From NCBI GenBank assembly GCA_026261815.1, contig JAMPIT010000258.1:6997501-7061500 (forward strand): a stretch of 64,000 nt of DNA. The letters are read 5' to 3'. The notes below the pieces were generated by a model. The model saw nothing but the letters and a program-made list of their open reading frames with translations, made no database searches and was not told the origin of the DNA. Made by a program: the position numbers and the translations under genes. Below are positions 49,332 through 59,720 of this stretch, one piece after another. Each line of letters starts with the position of its first letter. The first letter of the stretch is position 1. Source of the stretch: Monarcha castaneiventris obscurior. Its lineage: Eukaryota > Chordata > Aves > Passeriformes > Monarchidae.

Positions 49332-49449
49332 ACTTAAATGTACTACATAATGTGTGGGGTGTTTTAAACGTATTCCAGTCTGCCCTTTCATCTCTGGTGG
49401 GTTAAGCAAACAATCCCAGCTCACCTGAAGTGCACACTGGTATTCTGTC

Positions 49450-50160
49450 CAAAGTCCCATTTTTTCTCTAACTATTTTCATTTATTACTACTTTAAATTA
49501 TTTCTGCGTTCTGATAGCCAGCCTCTCTAATCACTCCTAATCATGCTTTTTGTTTTCTCTCATTGCTGATAACAAAACCCAGGCCTACCCTGTTGACTCA
49601 GATCCTACCCTGGCTGTATCTTCCCCTCTCATCCCCAGAAAGAAGCTGCAGGTTTCTCACTCCCCTCAGCAGTCTGTCATGCAGCCCTTCTCCACCATAT
49701 TTATTAAAAACACCCACTTTTCCAAAGAGTTGGCACACTCCACCTGTGTTTACAGAAATTTTCCCCGAGCATTTGGCCTACATTTTAATTGGCTTCTGGA
49801 AGGTTATTTTTTTTATATATCTTTCTGAGGTACTCTAGCAGCATCTCTTCCTTAGTGACAGCAGGGAAATTTTGGTGAAGGCCAAGAAGCAGCAGTGTGA
49901 GACGAGGAATGACTTCCTGCTCCTCTGGCTCTGAGTGGGACAGTCTCCAGACACGTAACCCGAAGCAGCAGAGGAGAACTTCCTCCTTATTTAACCCCAC
50001 TGCCTGTGAGGGCTGGCACGGGATGAGGTTTGGCTGCTGTAACCAACTTCCTGAGATGGCTGTGAGTTCCTGTGGAAAGCTGGAGCCACCCCTCCATCAC
50101 TGCCCCTGCTCCTTGCAGCAACTTTTTTATTCTATTTAAATAAACCAAAAAGAATGCTTT
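49450..50160. other. Unrecognised GC-richer island with plus-strand open frames
   Basis: About 700 bp with pyrimidine-rich, GC-richer sequence and three plus-strand frames (92 codons at 49,550-49,828, 91 at 49,563-49,838, 80 at 49,897-50,139), followed by AAATAAACC, a poly(A)-signal-like sequence, at about 50,140. The translations are rich in Ser, Pro, Leu and Cys and show no domain. It could be a decayed repeat (an LTR or a retrocopy) or a non-coding transcript end. I cannot tell which. Confidence 0.35.
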
Positions 50161-51289
50161 TCCTCCGAGTTTGCTTTTTCCCCTCTACACACTTATAATC
50201 CTGAACTGGCTTCATTCCTCCTTTTGAACCTTCCTTTGAAGATGCAATTTGTCCTTTGCAATATTTGTGATCTCTGATGGTGCCAAGACGGGTCTTCTCA
50301 GAGGGCCACTGGTCTTTAGTGTCCTCTAAGGCTGCCCAGTGCTATGTTTGGAGCTTTGTGCATCATTTCATTCATGTTGCTTACTTTTAAACACTTATGT
50401 TTTCTTTTTAGATACCTATATCTTTTGCAAAGTCAATCTTGATACATTTCAAAACTAGTTTTTTTTTTTTTAGGACATTTTATCCTGAGTAAGTCAAAAG
50501 AAAGTGTTTCTTCTGTGATAATTGGTCTTAATTTTTTTTTTTCTGAATGAAATATATTTTGAATCGTTTCAGTCATTCTGAAGTTGCACTTTCACATATG
50601 CACTCTTGCAGTCCAACTGTAGATAAAAATTGTAAGATTCTAGTTTAGTGCCTCATAACTGTTAATAAACACACCTGTTCTCTCTATTCTGTAAATTCTT
50701 CTACACAGTAGAATGAAGAATTCAATTCAAGAAGGAAGCAGCATAGACTCAAGAGTTTATTTAAGAGTAATCTTGAAAGACTGAACAGACAAATATGCAG
50801 ATCAGTATAATTACAATTAAAAGTACTCGTTTTTTTCCTCACTATCAAGATAAAATTCAAAAAGATATGCTAACTCTATTCTGATGTTGATTTTATCTTA
50901 CAGAGGTGTTTAATTTTATGGCATGGGCAGTTGAGTTCTGCAAAGAGAAATGGATCAACTAACCTTCTTCTTTCTCAGCTTTGGACAAAAAAAACCAAAC
51001 CAAACCAAAAGATCTATTGATTTTCCTCTCTTTTATGCAAATAAACATACACACCTCAAAAAATGCATTATCTCTTTAAAAATTATTTTTCAAAGGGATG
51101 TTAGTCTTTCAAAAATAAAAATTAAAGTACCATCTTCTATACTTAAAGGAGGAGCTAGACTTTCCCTACATGAGTACTGCAGTTCTGTGTGGGATCTACG
51201 CTATCACTGTAGATAGTAAAGGAAATCTTATGTTATGAAATAAAGGTTTTCTGCAGCAAAAAATGTCTTTAATGGATCAGCAATCTCAA
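50161..51289. other. Unique AT-rich DNA, nothing recognised
   Basis: AT-rich sequence with T runs at 50,460-50,472 and 50,530-50,541, and a short AACCA/AAACC run at about 50,985-51,008. Open frames up to 88 codons are featureless. Confidence 0.5.
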
Positions 51290-51290
51290 T

Positions 51291-51318
51291 GTATCAATTT
51301 TACTTGTATCAATTTTAC
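51291..51318. repeat. 15-bp direct tandem (GTATCAATTTTAC core)
   Basis: GTATCAATTTTAC occurs at 51,291-51,303 and again at 51,306-51,318, a small tandem duplication that immediately precedes an AG/GT-like CAG/GTTAATC. No function is apparent. Confidence 0.85.
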
Positions 51319-51490
51319 AGGTTAATCATGAGTGAGGTCAGAAAAATCCCACTGATATGGCCTTGCAAAGACAAAAACCTCTTTCCATCTTTATGTGGTG
51401 CGCCTTTAATAAAACCTGGGCAGGTGGCCTTTGCAGGGCCCATGATGTCCATAAGCCTCCTCTCTAAAGAGCTTAGAAATTGAAAGGATT
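51319..51490. promoter_or_regulatory. Putative conserved non-coding element
   Basis: Balanced-composition sequence (CTTGCAAAGACAAAAACCTC, TGTGGTGCGCCTTTAATAAA, GGGCCCATGATGTCCATAAG) standing out from AT-rich surroundings. It is open for 64 codons on the plus strand (51,289-51,483) but has no recognised domain. It could be a conserved element or an unrecognised exon. Confidence 0.3.
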
Positions 51491-52970
51491 TCTTTTTCTC
51501 TGAGTTTGATGTTCATTGCCTTATAGGCCAGGACTGAAATTTCATAGATTTATTGGTCAGAGAGTACAAAACTCTGTGTGATTGCCAAATCAGGCACCTG
51601 AGAGTTCTCTTTCTTTATCAAAAAACCTTACCTGTTTTTTCTTCTTCACGCCTCAGGTATAAAATTTCCTTCTCATCTAAGTCTTACAGATTGCTGTAAG
51701 ATATGTATTTTGTTTTAATACTTATTGTGAATCTCTTTTGTGCATTGATCTTTATATCTTTATGTGCATGGTTTGGAATTATTGTGACTAGCAGATTTCC
51801 TGAGGACAAAAATTGAAATCTAGGTTTATGTACCAGCATCACAGTCTTGGCCTCCAGAGTGTAAGCACACTCGAACCTTTTATCTGAACTGCATCAGAGC
51901 CCAGGGATCTCACTCTAATGTAACTTTTTGAAAGGTCCTACACAGTCAGATGAAGGAGGGCCCTTTTTGATAAATGTACCAAAAAACCACATGTAGCTTC
52001 TTGAGTGAGAATGTCAGCAAACCAAGGCATTTTTTTTCACCCTTGTTTCCTTCAAGAATAGCATCAGGCAGAAGGATTCAACAAGGTTGCCAATAGTTCT
52101 GGAATAATTTCCATCTGTGGCACTTCTTAATGGCCAGATGTTGATGGCCAGAGCAGCGTGGTGGGGAATACGGAATGTTCACTGTGTTTTTAGGGACAGA
52201 GGAGCTGTTTGAGAAGAGATGACAAAACATAACTGGCGTGCACTGAAAGACTTGCGTCAGACAGACACTTTCAGTGTCACATATCTGGCATTTACTGGAA
52301 TACCTATTCTAATGGATGTCACTCAGCAGCCAGTGCACGTGTCACTGAGCGACTCTTCATGCCAGTTCTGTTCCAAAAGCTGCTGCCTGCTGCTCTATTC
52401 TGACTGATGGTAGGGAAGAGAACATTTTAATGCTACTGAAAAGTACAATTATTTTTAACATGGGATGGTATTTATTGCTATAGAAATTCCAGGTAGATTA
52501 AATCTTTCGAACTCCTGATGGCAGGCCAAATCTGTTGCTTGTTTACTGTTCAAATACAGAAAATTCAGGGACTTTATGCTCCCTGAGGAATGGGGCACCA
52601 AGCTATCCTTTGTTTTCTCATTGACACTGGTGGACTAAGCAGGCCAGGTGAAGGAATCATGGTGAGTCAGTTTAACAAACAGCTGGGACTCAAAGAGCAG
52701 AAATTGGGAGTGTGAGTATCCTTCCTCACAGACACAGTATGGTATTGCTTGAATTTTCTGCGTGAAGTATGTTACACATGCTCCTCATCAGTGCAAGCAC
52801 AGAATAGAAGATAAAAAATGTTTTCCCATCCACTGGAGGTTACTGCATTTATTATTTGAGGCACTTGAGGAGAATCACAAAAGCAGTGGTTCCAGCCCTG
52901 CCCACGTCCCCGCTGGCAGTGCCACCTTTGTCTGGCCTCAGTCCTTCCAGCCAAATAAATGAATCTGGCC
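51491..52970. other. Unique non-coding DNA, nothing recognised
   Basis: Unique sequence with short open frames only. A GC-richer patch at 52,880-52,945 (GCCCACGTCCCCGCTGGCAG) is unexplained. Confidence 0.5.
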
Positions 52971-53290
52971 ATCTGTATTTACACTCATTGTCTCACCAGC
53001 TCCCAGAAAGCTCCTTTATTGCTTATGTATACAGTACTTTAATGATATGGAAATTCACTAGTCACAACTTTAATGAACAACTTTTCTTGTATTCAAATGA
53101 ATAAGATGCTGATGGCTGTTTCTTTGTACACAGCAAATGGTACTTCTATAAAAGCCACAGTAAATCAACAGCATAAGCTCATTTAATTACTAATTTGTTG
53201 CAGTGGCTATTCCCATACGTATCATAACAGTCTGTATTCAATTATCTTTCACCCTAATGCAGGTATGATTTGGGTTACATCTCTAAATAT
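52971..53290. promoter_or_regulatory. Putative conserved non-coding element
   Basis: Repeat-free sequence with TTTAATTACTAATTTGTTGC, CATTTAATTA, TATTCAATTATC and CCATACGTATC. TAAT-rich enhancer-like texture without an open frame. Inference only. Confidence 0.3.
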
Positions 53291-53409
53291 GAAAACAGTT
53301 TTTGAATTTGTCTGTTTATTTTTTTCTTTCGTTGTTTCTGTTGTTTGTGGGGGGGATTGTAGTTCTTTTCTTTCCTTTTTTTTCTTTGCAGCTGGAAAAA
53401 CTAGCAGCA

Positions 53410-53700
53410 ACTAGCATGTGTCTAGTGATTAAGACTTTTTCTCTTTGTAATTGTCAGATTGATTGGGACAATTGAACGATAATGAAAAACAGCTTGTTCC
53501 TTCATTTCCAGAGGTGACACTTTCTGCATAATACTGCAAAATATAACAAAAGGGTTTTCTTGGACGCTGCTTAAAGTTAATTGACAGCATCTGTTGTTTG
53601 GAACAACGGAGAGAAATAGCATTCCCTTGGCTCTTGGTCACGTTACTCAGGATTAGGCACTGTCACGCCAGCTGATATCTGAATACACTGTATCTATCCA
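53410..53700. promoter_or_regulatory. Putative conserved non-coding element
   Basis: Contains CAGATTGATTGGGACAATTG (SOX-like ACAAT next to TGATTG), AAGTTAATTGACAGC (TGACAG Meis/TGIF-type core), GGAACAACGGAG and several retained CpGs (TTGGACGCTG, GTCACGTTAC, GTCACGCC). Opens for 66-70 codons on the minus strand with no domain. One of the better regulatory candidates here. Confidence 0.37.
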
Positions 53701-54260
53701 CAGGGTCTTAGCTGGGCTTTCTGTTACATCAAGGTTCCCCTTTGTACACAGTTGAGCTCAAAAAATAGTTATAGTTCATTAAGTTAAGATAAATCCCCTG
53801 AAAAATCCGTGGTCTTTATTAAATAAAAAAAAAAAAGGGACAAATTACAATAAACAGCAGGATATGGAAATAATAGAATAGTTGTGAACTTTTTATGTTT
53901 TTTTAAAAGCATCTTTTACTTCAAAAATCTAACAACAGCTTTCCACTGCTATTTTATATCTGCTAGGAGTCTATATATCTGTAACAGCAGTAATCACTGC
54001 AGACACAGGGATTGTTTATATTGGCAGATAAAATTCTAAATAGTTTTGAGAGCATGTGAAAGAAATTTTGATTCTGCAATTCTCATAGAAAAAAAAGATG
54101 TAGCTTAATTTTGCTCTTAGAGTGGCTTTCTGTGTTCTGAGAGCCTGAATACCATTATATATGCAAATCCTTTTATCTTTTGGCAAACTTTTTCTTTCAT
54201 TGCTGCTCTTTAGTCAGATGTGCATTTTTCTTTATGAGATTTAATATTTCTCTTTTAGAA
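53701..54260. other. Unique AT-rich DNA, nothing recognised
   Basis: AT-rich sequence with an A run at about 53,824-53,836. No open frame above 60 codons and no recognised repeat. Confidence 0.5.
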
Positions 54261-54780
54261 CATTGATCAGTGTCCAAAGTCACTTAAGACCAGCAGAAAA
54301 ATCAATAGTGAGTGTGGATTGGCTGACTTGGAGCTGCTGCTGCAGCTGATCACCAAGAAAGCAGGGATTTGATTTGATTTTGCATTTTCAAGTCATTTCC
54401 TTGCTCTGTACTGTCTGTCAGTAAACTTCAAAATTGCTGATTTGAAAATAAATGAACACATGTTACTGTTTGAATCTGCTTCTTTTACTTTTTTTTTGGT
54501 CCTTAACACAAAATGGCAAACACAAATATTAATATTATTGTTGCTTACATGGCTGCAGGTGTGTGGCGAACTCCCAGCTGAACTCAAGGTCAGATACTTT
54601 ATGATGTAAACTCTTGAAGTTAAGATTTGTATTTACATGGAGGGCTCATCAAGCAGCATATGTTAATGAGCCCGTTTTGTCATGTTCTTCTGGCAAGTAA
54701 TTTGACATTTTGCTGTAATACTCTTATATTGAGCTCGGTATCATTGACAGTCAGATATTGAACTGATGGTAATCAGGACC
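54261..54780. promoter_or_regulatory. Putative conserved non-coding element
   Basis: Contains ATTTGATTTGATTTTGC (TGAT-rich), CACAAATATTAATATTATTG (FOX-like and homeobox-like), CATATGTTAATGAGCCCG and GTGTGGCGAACTCCC. Enhancer-like texture with scattered CpGs. No coding frame beyond a 64-codon minus-strand opening. Confidence 0.33.
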
Positions 54781-55239
54781 AAGAAAATATTTCATATTCT
54801 GTGCTGTAATGTGCAATATGTTATAATGTAAGGTTTTCTCTATAGTGTAAAATGTAACAAATTGCCTTATTTCTTATTCTGATCTCTTTAGATATTGGTA
54901 CAATTACTGAATTGAAACAGAACTAGATTTTTGCTGGGGCTTATTCTTCTATTTAATTTGATAATGCAGTGTATTTTATTGTTTTTGTATTGTTTGTGTT
55001 TATCAATAATGCTTTGGAGAGGAAAGGCACTAAAAATGCTCCATGTTATAACAAAATACCAAATAGTCAGACTGTGTTAAATTAGCTGTTTTTAAATTAT
55101 GCTGATGCCTTTAAAATATTTCTGGGTTTATATATTTGTATATGTACATGTGTGGCTATTGCTGCATAGTATTTGTAATGATCTTTATATTAATGCTAAT
55201 TTCATATTTATTATTAAGAGTAGCTGTACCAAACCTGTG
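54781..55239. other. AT-rich DNA, nothing recognised
   Basis: Very AT-rich sequence leading into the 39-bp duplication. No repeat family. An 84-codon plus frame starts at 55,099 and runs through the duplication. Confidence 0.5.
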
Positions 55240-55317
55240 TTGTGTTCTGTTTCAGAGCTAAGCAAAGGAACACATGTATTGTGTTCTGTTTCAGAGCTAA
55301 GCAAAGGAACACATGTA
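55240..55317 (+). repeat. Perfect 39-bp tandem duplication carrying an acceptor-like site
   Basis: Copy 1 (55,240-55,278) and copy 2 (55,279-55,317) are identical. Each unit starts TTGTGTTCTGTTTCAG, a good splice-acceptor-like sequence, and continues AGCTAAGCAAAGGAACACAT. The second copy is followed by GTAAGG, a donor-like sequence. The period is a multiple of three, and the overlapping plus frame (55,099-55,353) repeats a 13-residue peptide ending Leu-Ser-Lys-Gly-Thr-His-Val. Perfect identity means a recent duplication or one still variable in the population. An assembly artefact is possible. Confidence 0.95.
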
Positions 55318-56037
55318 AGGGTCATGTTCTTTTTAATATCAACAGAGTTTTAACTCTTGTCATAATATAGCTGATGCAATATCCACTTTTCTGTGCTCAC
55401 ACCTCAGCAACAGATCTAAATTATGTTTTAAAGAGAAACTGAAAAGATTTAAGTATTCACAGTATGCTGGTGATGCTACTACAATACTGAGAAACCTAGA
55501 TTCAGAATTATATAATTCGAAAGTCCTTAATGTAATTGAAAAATATCCTAATGCCATAAATACCGGCATGAAAGTTCAGGAAATGTGTTTCTCTCCTACT
55601 TTCTCTTCTCTTTTGGACTGGTTAGGGCTGATCTCAGCAGTGTCAGTAATTATTATTCTGATGACTTGCCCCTGAAAGGCACTCGCTTGTACCTGTGGGG
55701 ACAGAGAATCCATTTGCCTGGCGCCGGGGAGTCGGAGGCGCAGGCTGGCGCCAGCCAAGAGAAGGGAAAGATGATTAATATGTCTTATAGATTCACTGTC
55801 TCTTCACTTGTCCTAGACCTGCCAGTAATTCCACTCCCCTGTGGTTCCACCTTGATCACAGATAATGGAGGCAGATTGAAAGTTTGAAGACACAAGCCTT
55901 TCTCTCCTCCTGATCTGACATTACTCACCCAGGCTAAATGAGCTGTACAACCACCGGCACCTGCCTATGGGAAGGCATCTCAGTGCACTTAGCAGTAATG
56001 CTGCAATAAAGCAGCAACTGTACCCTAATTAACCAGG
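55318..56037. other. Unique DNA with a GC-rich palindrome
   Basis: Mostly unremarkable. At 55,715-55,760 a short CpG-rich patch (CTGGCGCCGGGGAGTCGGAG) contains a perfect 14-bp palindrome GGCTGGCGCCAGCC (55,743-55,756), which is also a full NFI-type TGGC(N)nGCCA arrangement. The 100-codon plus frame at 55,585-55,887 spans this patch but has no recognised domain. Confidence 0.5.
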
Positions 56038-56095
56038 TTCCCTTTCTTCCCTTTTTTCCTTTCTTCCTTTTTCCCCCCCCCCCCTTTTTTTTTTT
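56038..56095. repeat. 58-nt homopyrimidine tract
   Basis: Uninterrupted C/T on the plus strand, made of TTTCC-type units, then 12 C, then 11 T. Such tracts can form triplex (H-DNA) structures and are prone to slippage. The matching minus-strand frame (55,934-56,167) is Lys/Gly-rich only because of the tract. Confidence 0.95.
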
Positions 56096-59000
56096 AACGC
56101 CGCAGCAGGCTGCCATTAGCAGAGCTATGATATTGCAATGGAAACAGTAACATAAGTATTCCTTCACCTCTGAAATAGGTTATAACTTACCGTTCCCTCT
56201 TTATTTCTTTGCAGAAATAGTATAATACAAGGTTATTTTGTACCACCAAGGTAGCTGTTGCATTCTAAGTAGTGGAATTATGAATGGAAAAATAACCCTG
56301 TGAAGAACATCTGTTGAAAATTTTCTTACATAGGTGTATATTTTAAAGTTAAACCCCTGTTATTGACTCATTTATTTTCTAAGCTAAACTGGACTTTGTA
56401 TTACAAATGTCAAAGTATAATCTCACAAGACCATCTTTGCAAAACTTCTTGTGAAGAAAATTTAATTCAGAGGCAATAGAGCAAAAGAAGAAAACATAGT
56501 AGTCACTTTCTAGGGGTGTTATAGGTGATGTCACAGCATAAAGTAAATCACAACATACATCTGTATATGCCCAGTTTGCATCTTCCTTTTAGATAAATGC
56601 CTTATTCTGAATTGGACTGTTAGAGAGAAAATGTCCTTTTTTCTTTCCAAAATCAGACTGAGCAGAACATATAAAAAGGTTTTACAGTGGGGAAAAACAA
56701 TGTCTGATACAGTCTCCAGAGAGATAAGTCATAACAAGAACCTCTGAACATGAGCTTTTTTTGTGTGCCCATGAATTATTTTGCTCTGTAGTTCTCTGTG
56801 AGTGATTGAGCATTAAAGAAAAGATATCTGGTATTTTTAAGTGTCTTTGATCTCTTGGGAGAAAGCCAGACAATCTTTAGTGGACATAGTAAGTTCTATA
56901 TACCTTTGGCTTGTTTTGATTTTGAAGGTCTGTAAAAGCAAATCTATATTGTTTGGGCAGTGCATAACTCTTTAAATTAAGCTCTTGTTGTATGTAATTG
57001 CACTTCTAATAGAGACACTCCAAGAATCTGTACATAGTGAAATGTATTCTGGTTAAAAGAACATATCTGTATCTTCTGAATATTAAAGAAGACTAGGTCT
57101 AGCTAGAGAGCTAAATTCCAGAAATTGGCAGACAGCCCACTTTCATATAAGCAAAGTGATACCATTTTTAGGTATCTAGGGTATTATTATGAGTAAGGAA
57201 GAGAAGAGGAATAAATAAATAGAGTAGCCCAAAATATTTTCAAATGCAATATAACCAGGAGTATAAATCTTAAGAGTCATGTTCCTTTAGCAGAAGAACT
57301 CTATAAAATAGTTACTGTATGAAATAGGAAATGTTTTCATGCTACAAGGTCATAGAGAGTAATTTTGTCAGCAGCAAAGGATGCTAGATCCATTAAAAAA
57401 TAAAAAAAGAAATTCTGTGTCATTGCTCACCTCATGTTGCCATTGGGGATATATCACTTTGGGGGTGACCTTTGAACTTCCAATTCCTGGTCCTGCTTGC
57501 TGGCTTCTTGAAGGGATTAGCTAATGCAGCACCAGGGGCAACCATATTAACTAGGAGAGAGAATTGGGGTTATTGTGAGAAAAAACCATGACTCATTCAA
57601 ATGGAAATTCTAGGCTCAGAAATTGTAAAGGTCTCCAAGCTGGTTATGGGTAAAGGCTGATTTATCATAACAAATAATTGGGGAAAGTTTTAATGATCTT
57701 TCAAGGGAAAAATCCTAATTTTGGAGTAGAGAAAAAAATCCATAGCACATTAGAATTTCATAATTCAATCCATGATCCATTGAAACCTTCATAGTCATGA
57801 TCTGTAAGGAATTGTCAGACAGGTATAAGACAACTTTCACTGGTCTCCGAGGATCAAGGACTTTATGTCCTAAAGATTCATACACAGTAAATTACAGAAC
57901 CTGTGAAAAAGGCTGATATCTTAAAAAAAAAAAAAGAAAAAAAGTACCTGCATCTTTAAAAATTTTTGGTGCTTTTCTTTTTTGTTTGTTTTGCTTTTTT
58001 TTATTTTTTTTTTGTTAAATGAAGTAACTTCTAAAGAGTCATAAAGCAGCACATGAGTAGATCTTAAGGCTGAAAACAGGTCTTCTAGAGTCCATCCCAC
58101 CACTGCAGTGGATGTGGAAGTGCCTTGTCTTTTCAGCAGGGTCAGCTGGTGCAAGGTGTATTCACAAGGGCAGTCACTGATTTGCAAGAGCCCCCCTGCA
58201 AATACTTGTGGGCTATTAAGAAACAACTGTAATTTGCTCGTCCTGTTGGGTGTAGAGTCTGGTGTGAAGATGTTTTCTTTTTGGCAAAGGATTGTAAGCC
58301 CCAGGAAGTGTAGAAGAATAGGCTACATGTCTACGTGCTACTTAAAAATCACTTACTAGTGGTTGAAAAAATGCAGGATGGAACAATAAACTATGCAGTG
58401 TATATAATTTATTTCTTACAGCACTGGGGTAACAGACTTCCATTTCTGCATTGCATCTGTATAGAGCACAGGTGTAGAAAAAGGAAAAGCCAAATATGTT
58501 TTTGGAATCTGCACATTTTTTCACGGTATAGTTTGGCATCTTATTACTGATATACTTAGAAAAATAGTATGACATTTGTTGGGCTGGTGATTATAAACTC
58601 TTACTTGTGGGCATAATGATAGCTGCCATGAGTAGTGTCTGGGATTTACTATTTACCACTCTGATTTAGAGCAGTGCTGCTAATGGTAGCAAGCATTACA
58701 CCTGCTGGTAAATTATTTCAGATTTGGCATTTTTAATACTAGATATTGGAAGACTAGATGTTGAGTTTAGATGTATAATTTTGTACACAGTGCCACCTGG
58801 AGAATTTGGGAATAAGATTTTGAATATTGAATTTTTTTTTCCCTTCGGTTTTGCTTCATATTTACTTTAGCTCTGTGGGACTATTAATGAGCTTTCCTGA
58901 AGTCTGCTGTGTTTTGGTACTGTTACCATTTGGTATTGTAACATTCTGCCAGTTGTCTGGCCTAGAAGATGGATCTTCACAAGGACTTGGGATAGAATCG

Positions 59001-59588
59001 AGCCTGATTCCAGTTATTGAAGCCAAAGTATAGGTGTGAAGTTGTTAAAGTCCCTTCAGAGCTGCTGTCTAGATTTGTAAGTTCACAAATATTTTTGGTC
59101 TCTAAGTTCCTATGCTCTGACTTCTGAATTTCTTGGATGCTTAAAGATCTCTCTCTGGATGTATCCATACATTTGTCAGTCATAATCATGTCAGGAGCCA
59201 AGCCTTAATCTTTGGCTTCTGCCAAGACTTGTAAATTGGGAATTCTTCAGCCTATTGTGGTGCCTGATCTGATGGGTGTGATCAGGTCACAGAGAACTTT
59301 CTAGGTTTTGCAGAAAACAAGTACAGGTAGTTAGAGGGATCTGAGCTCTGAAGGCTGCTGAATCCTTCATTATCCAAGAAATCTCCAAATTCCCCTAAGA
59401 TGGACCATGTATAAAAGCACAGAGGCATTTCCTGTCCAAGCCAAGCCAGCAGCAGGCTGGTTAGTCCCTCCCCTGAGGGGACACCTCTTAGGCAGAGGTG
59501 AGAGTCATGGCAGGTCTTCTTCAAGCTGGGCAGGTGTCCTGCCAACTGCTGGTATAATGTGTTACACGTGACACTGACACTGTCACCA
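56096..59588. other. Unique AT-rich DNA, nothing recognised
   Basis: AT-rich unique sequence with an A-rich run at 57,921-57,943 and a T-rich run at 57,976-58,015. Open frames reach 101 codons (minus, 57,921-58,226, beginning in the T/A-rich tract) without domains. No LINE, LTR or RNA gene was recognised. Confidence 0.5.
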
Positions 59589-59720
59589 GAGACCTGACTG
59601 GATAAACCTCTTGAAAAACCTGGTCTGATCTCATAGCTGACCCTGGTTTGAGAAGGAAGCTGGATTTGATGACCTTCTGAGCTCCCTTCCAACCTGAATT
59701 ATCCTGTGATCCTGTGATGA
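59589..59720 (+). mobile_element. CR1 LINE, terminal 130 bp
   Basis: Blocks GACCTGACTGGATAAACC, CCTGGTCTGATCTCATAGCT, GACCCTGGTTTGAGAAGGAA, GGATTTGATGACCTTCTGAG, CTCCCTTCCAACCTGAATTA and a CCTGTGATCCTGTGATG tail match the 3' end of an avian CR1. This is a different CR1 group from the 21.8 and 26.7 kb copies, judged by 'GATCTCATAGCTGACCCTG'. Part of the minus-strand 136-codon frame (59,282-59,692) is a shadow of it. The left border is approximate. Confidence 0.88.

Noticed and set aside
59282..59692. 136-codon minus-strand frame
   Set aside because: Partly a shadow of the CR1 3' end; the remainder is featureless.
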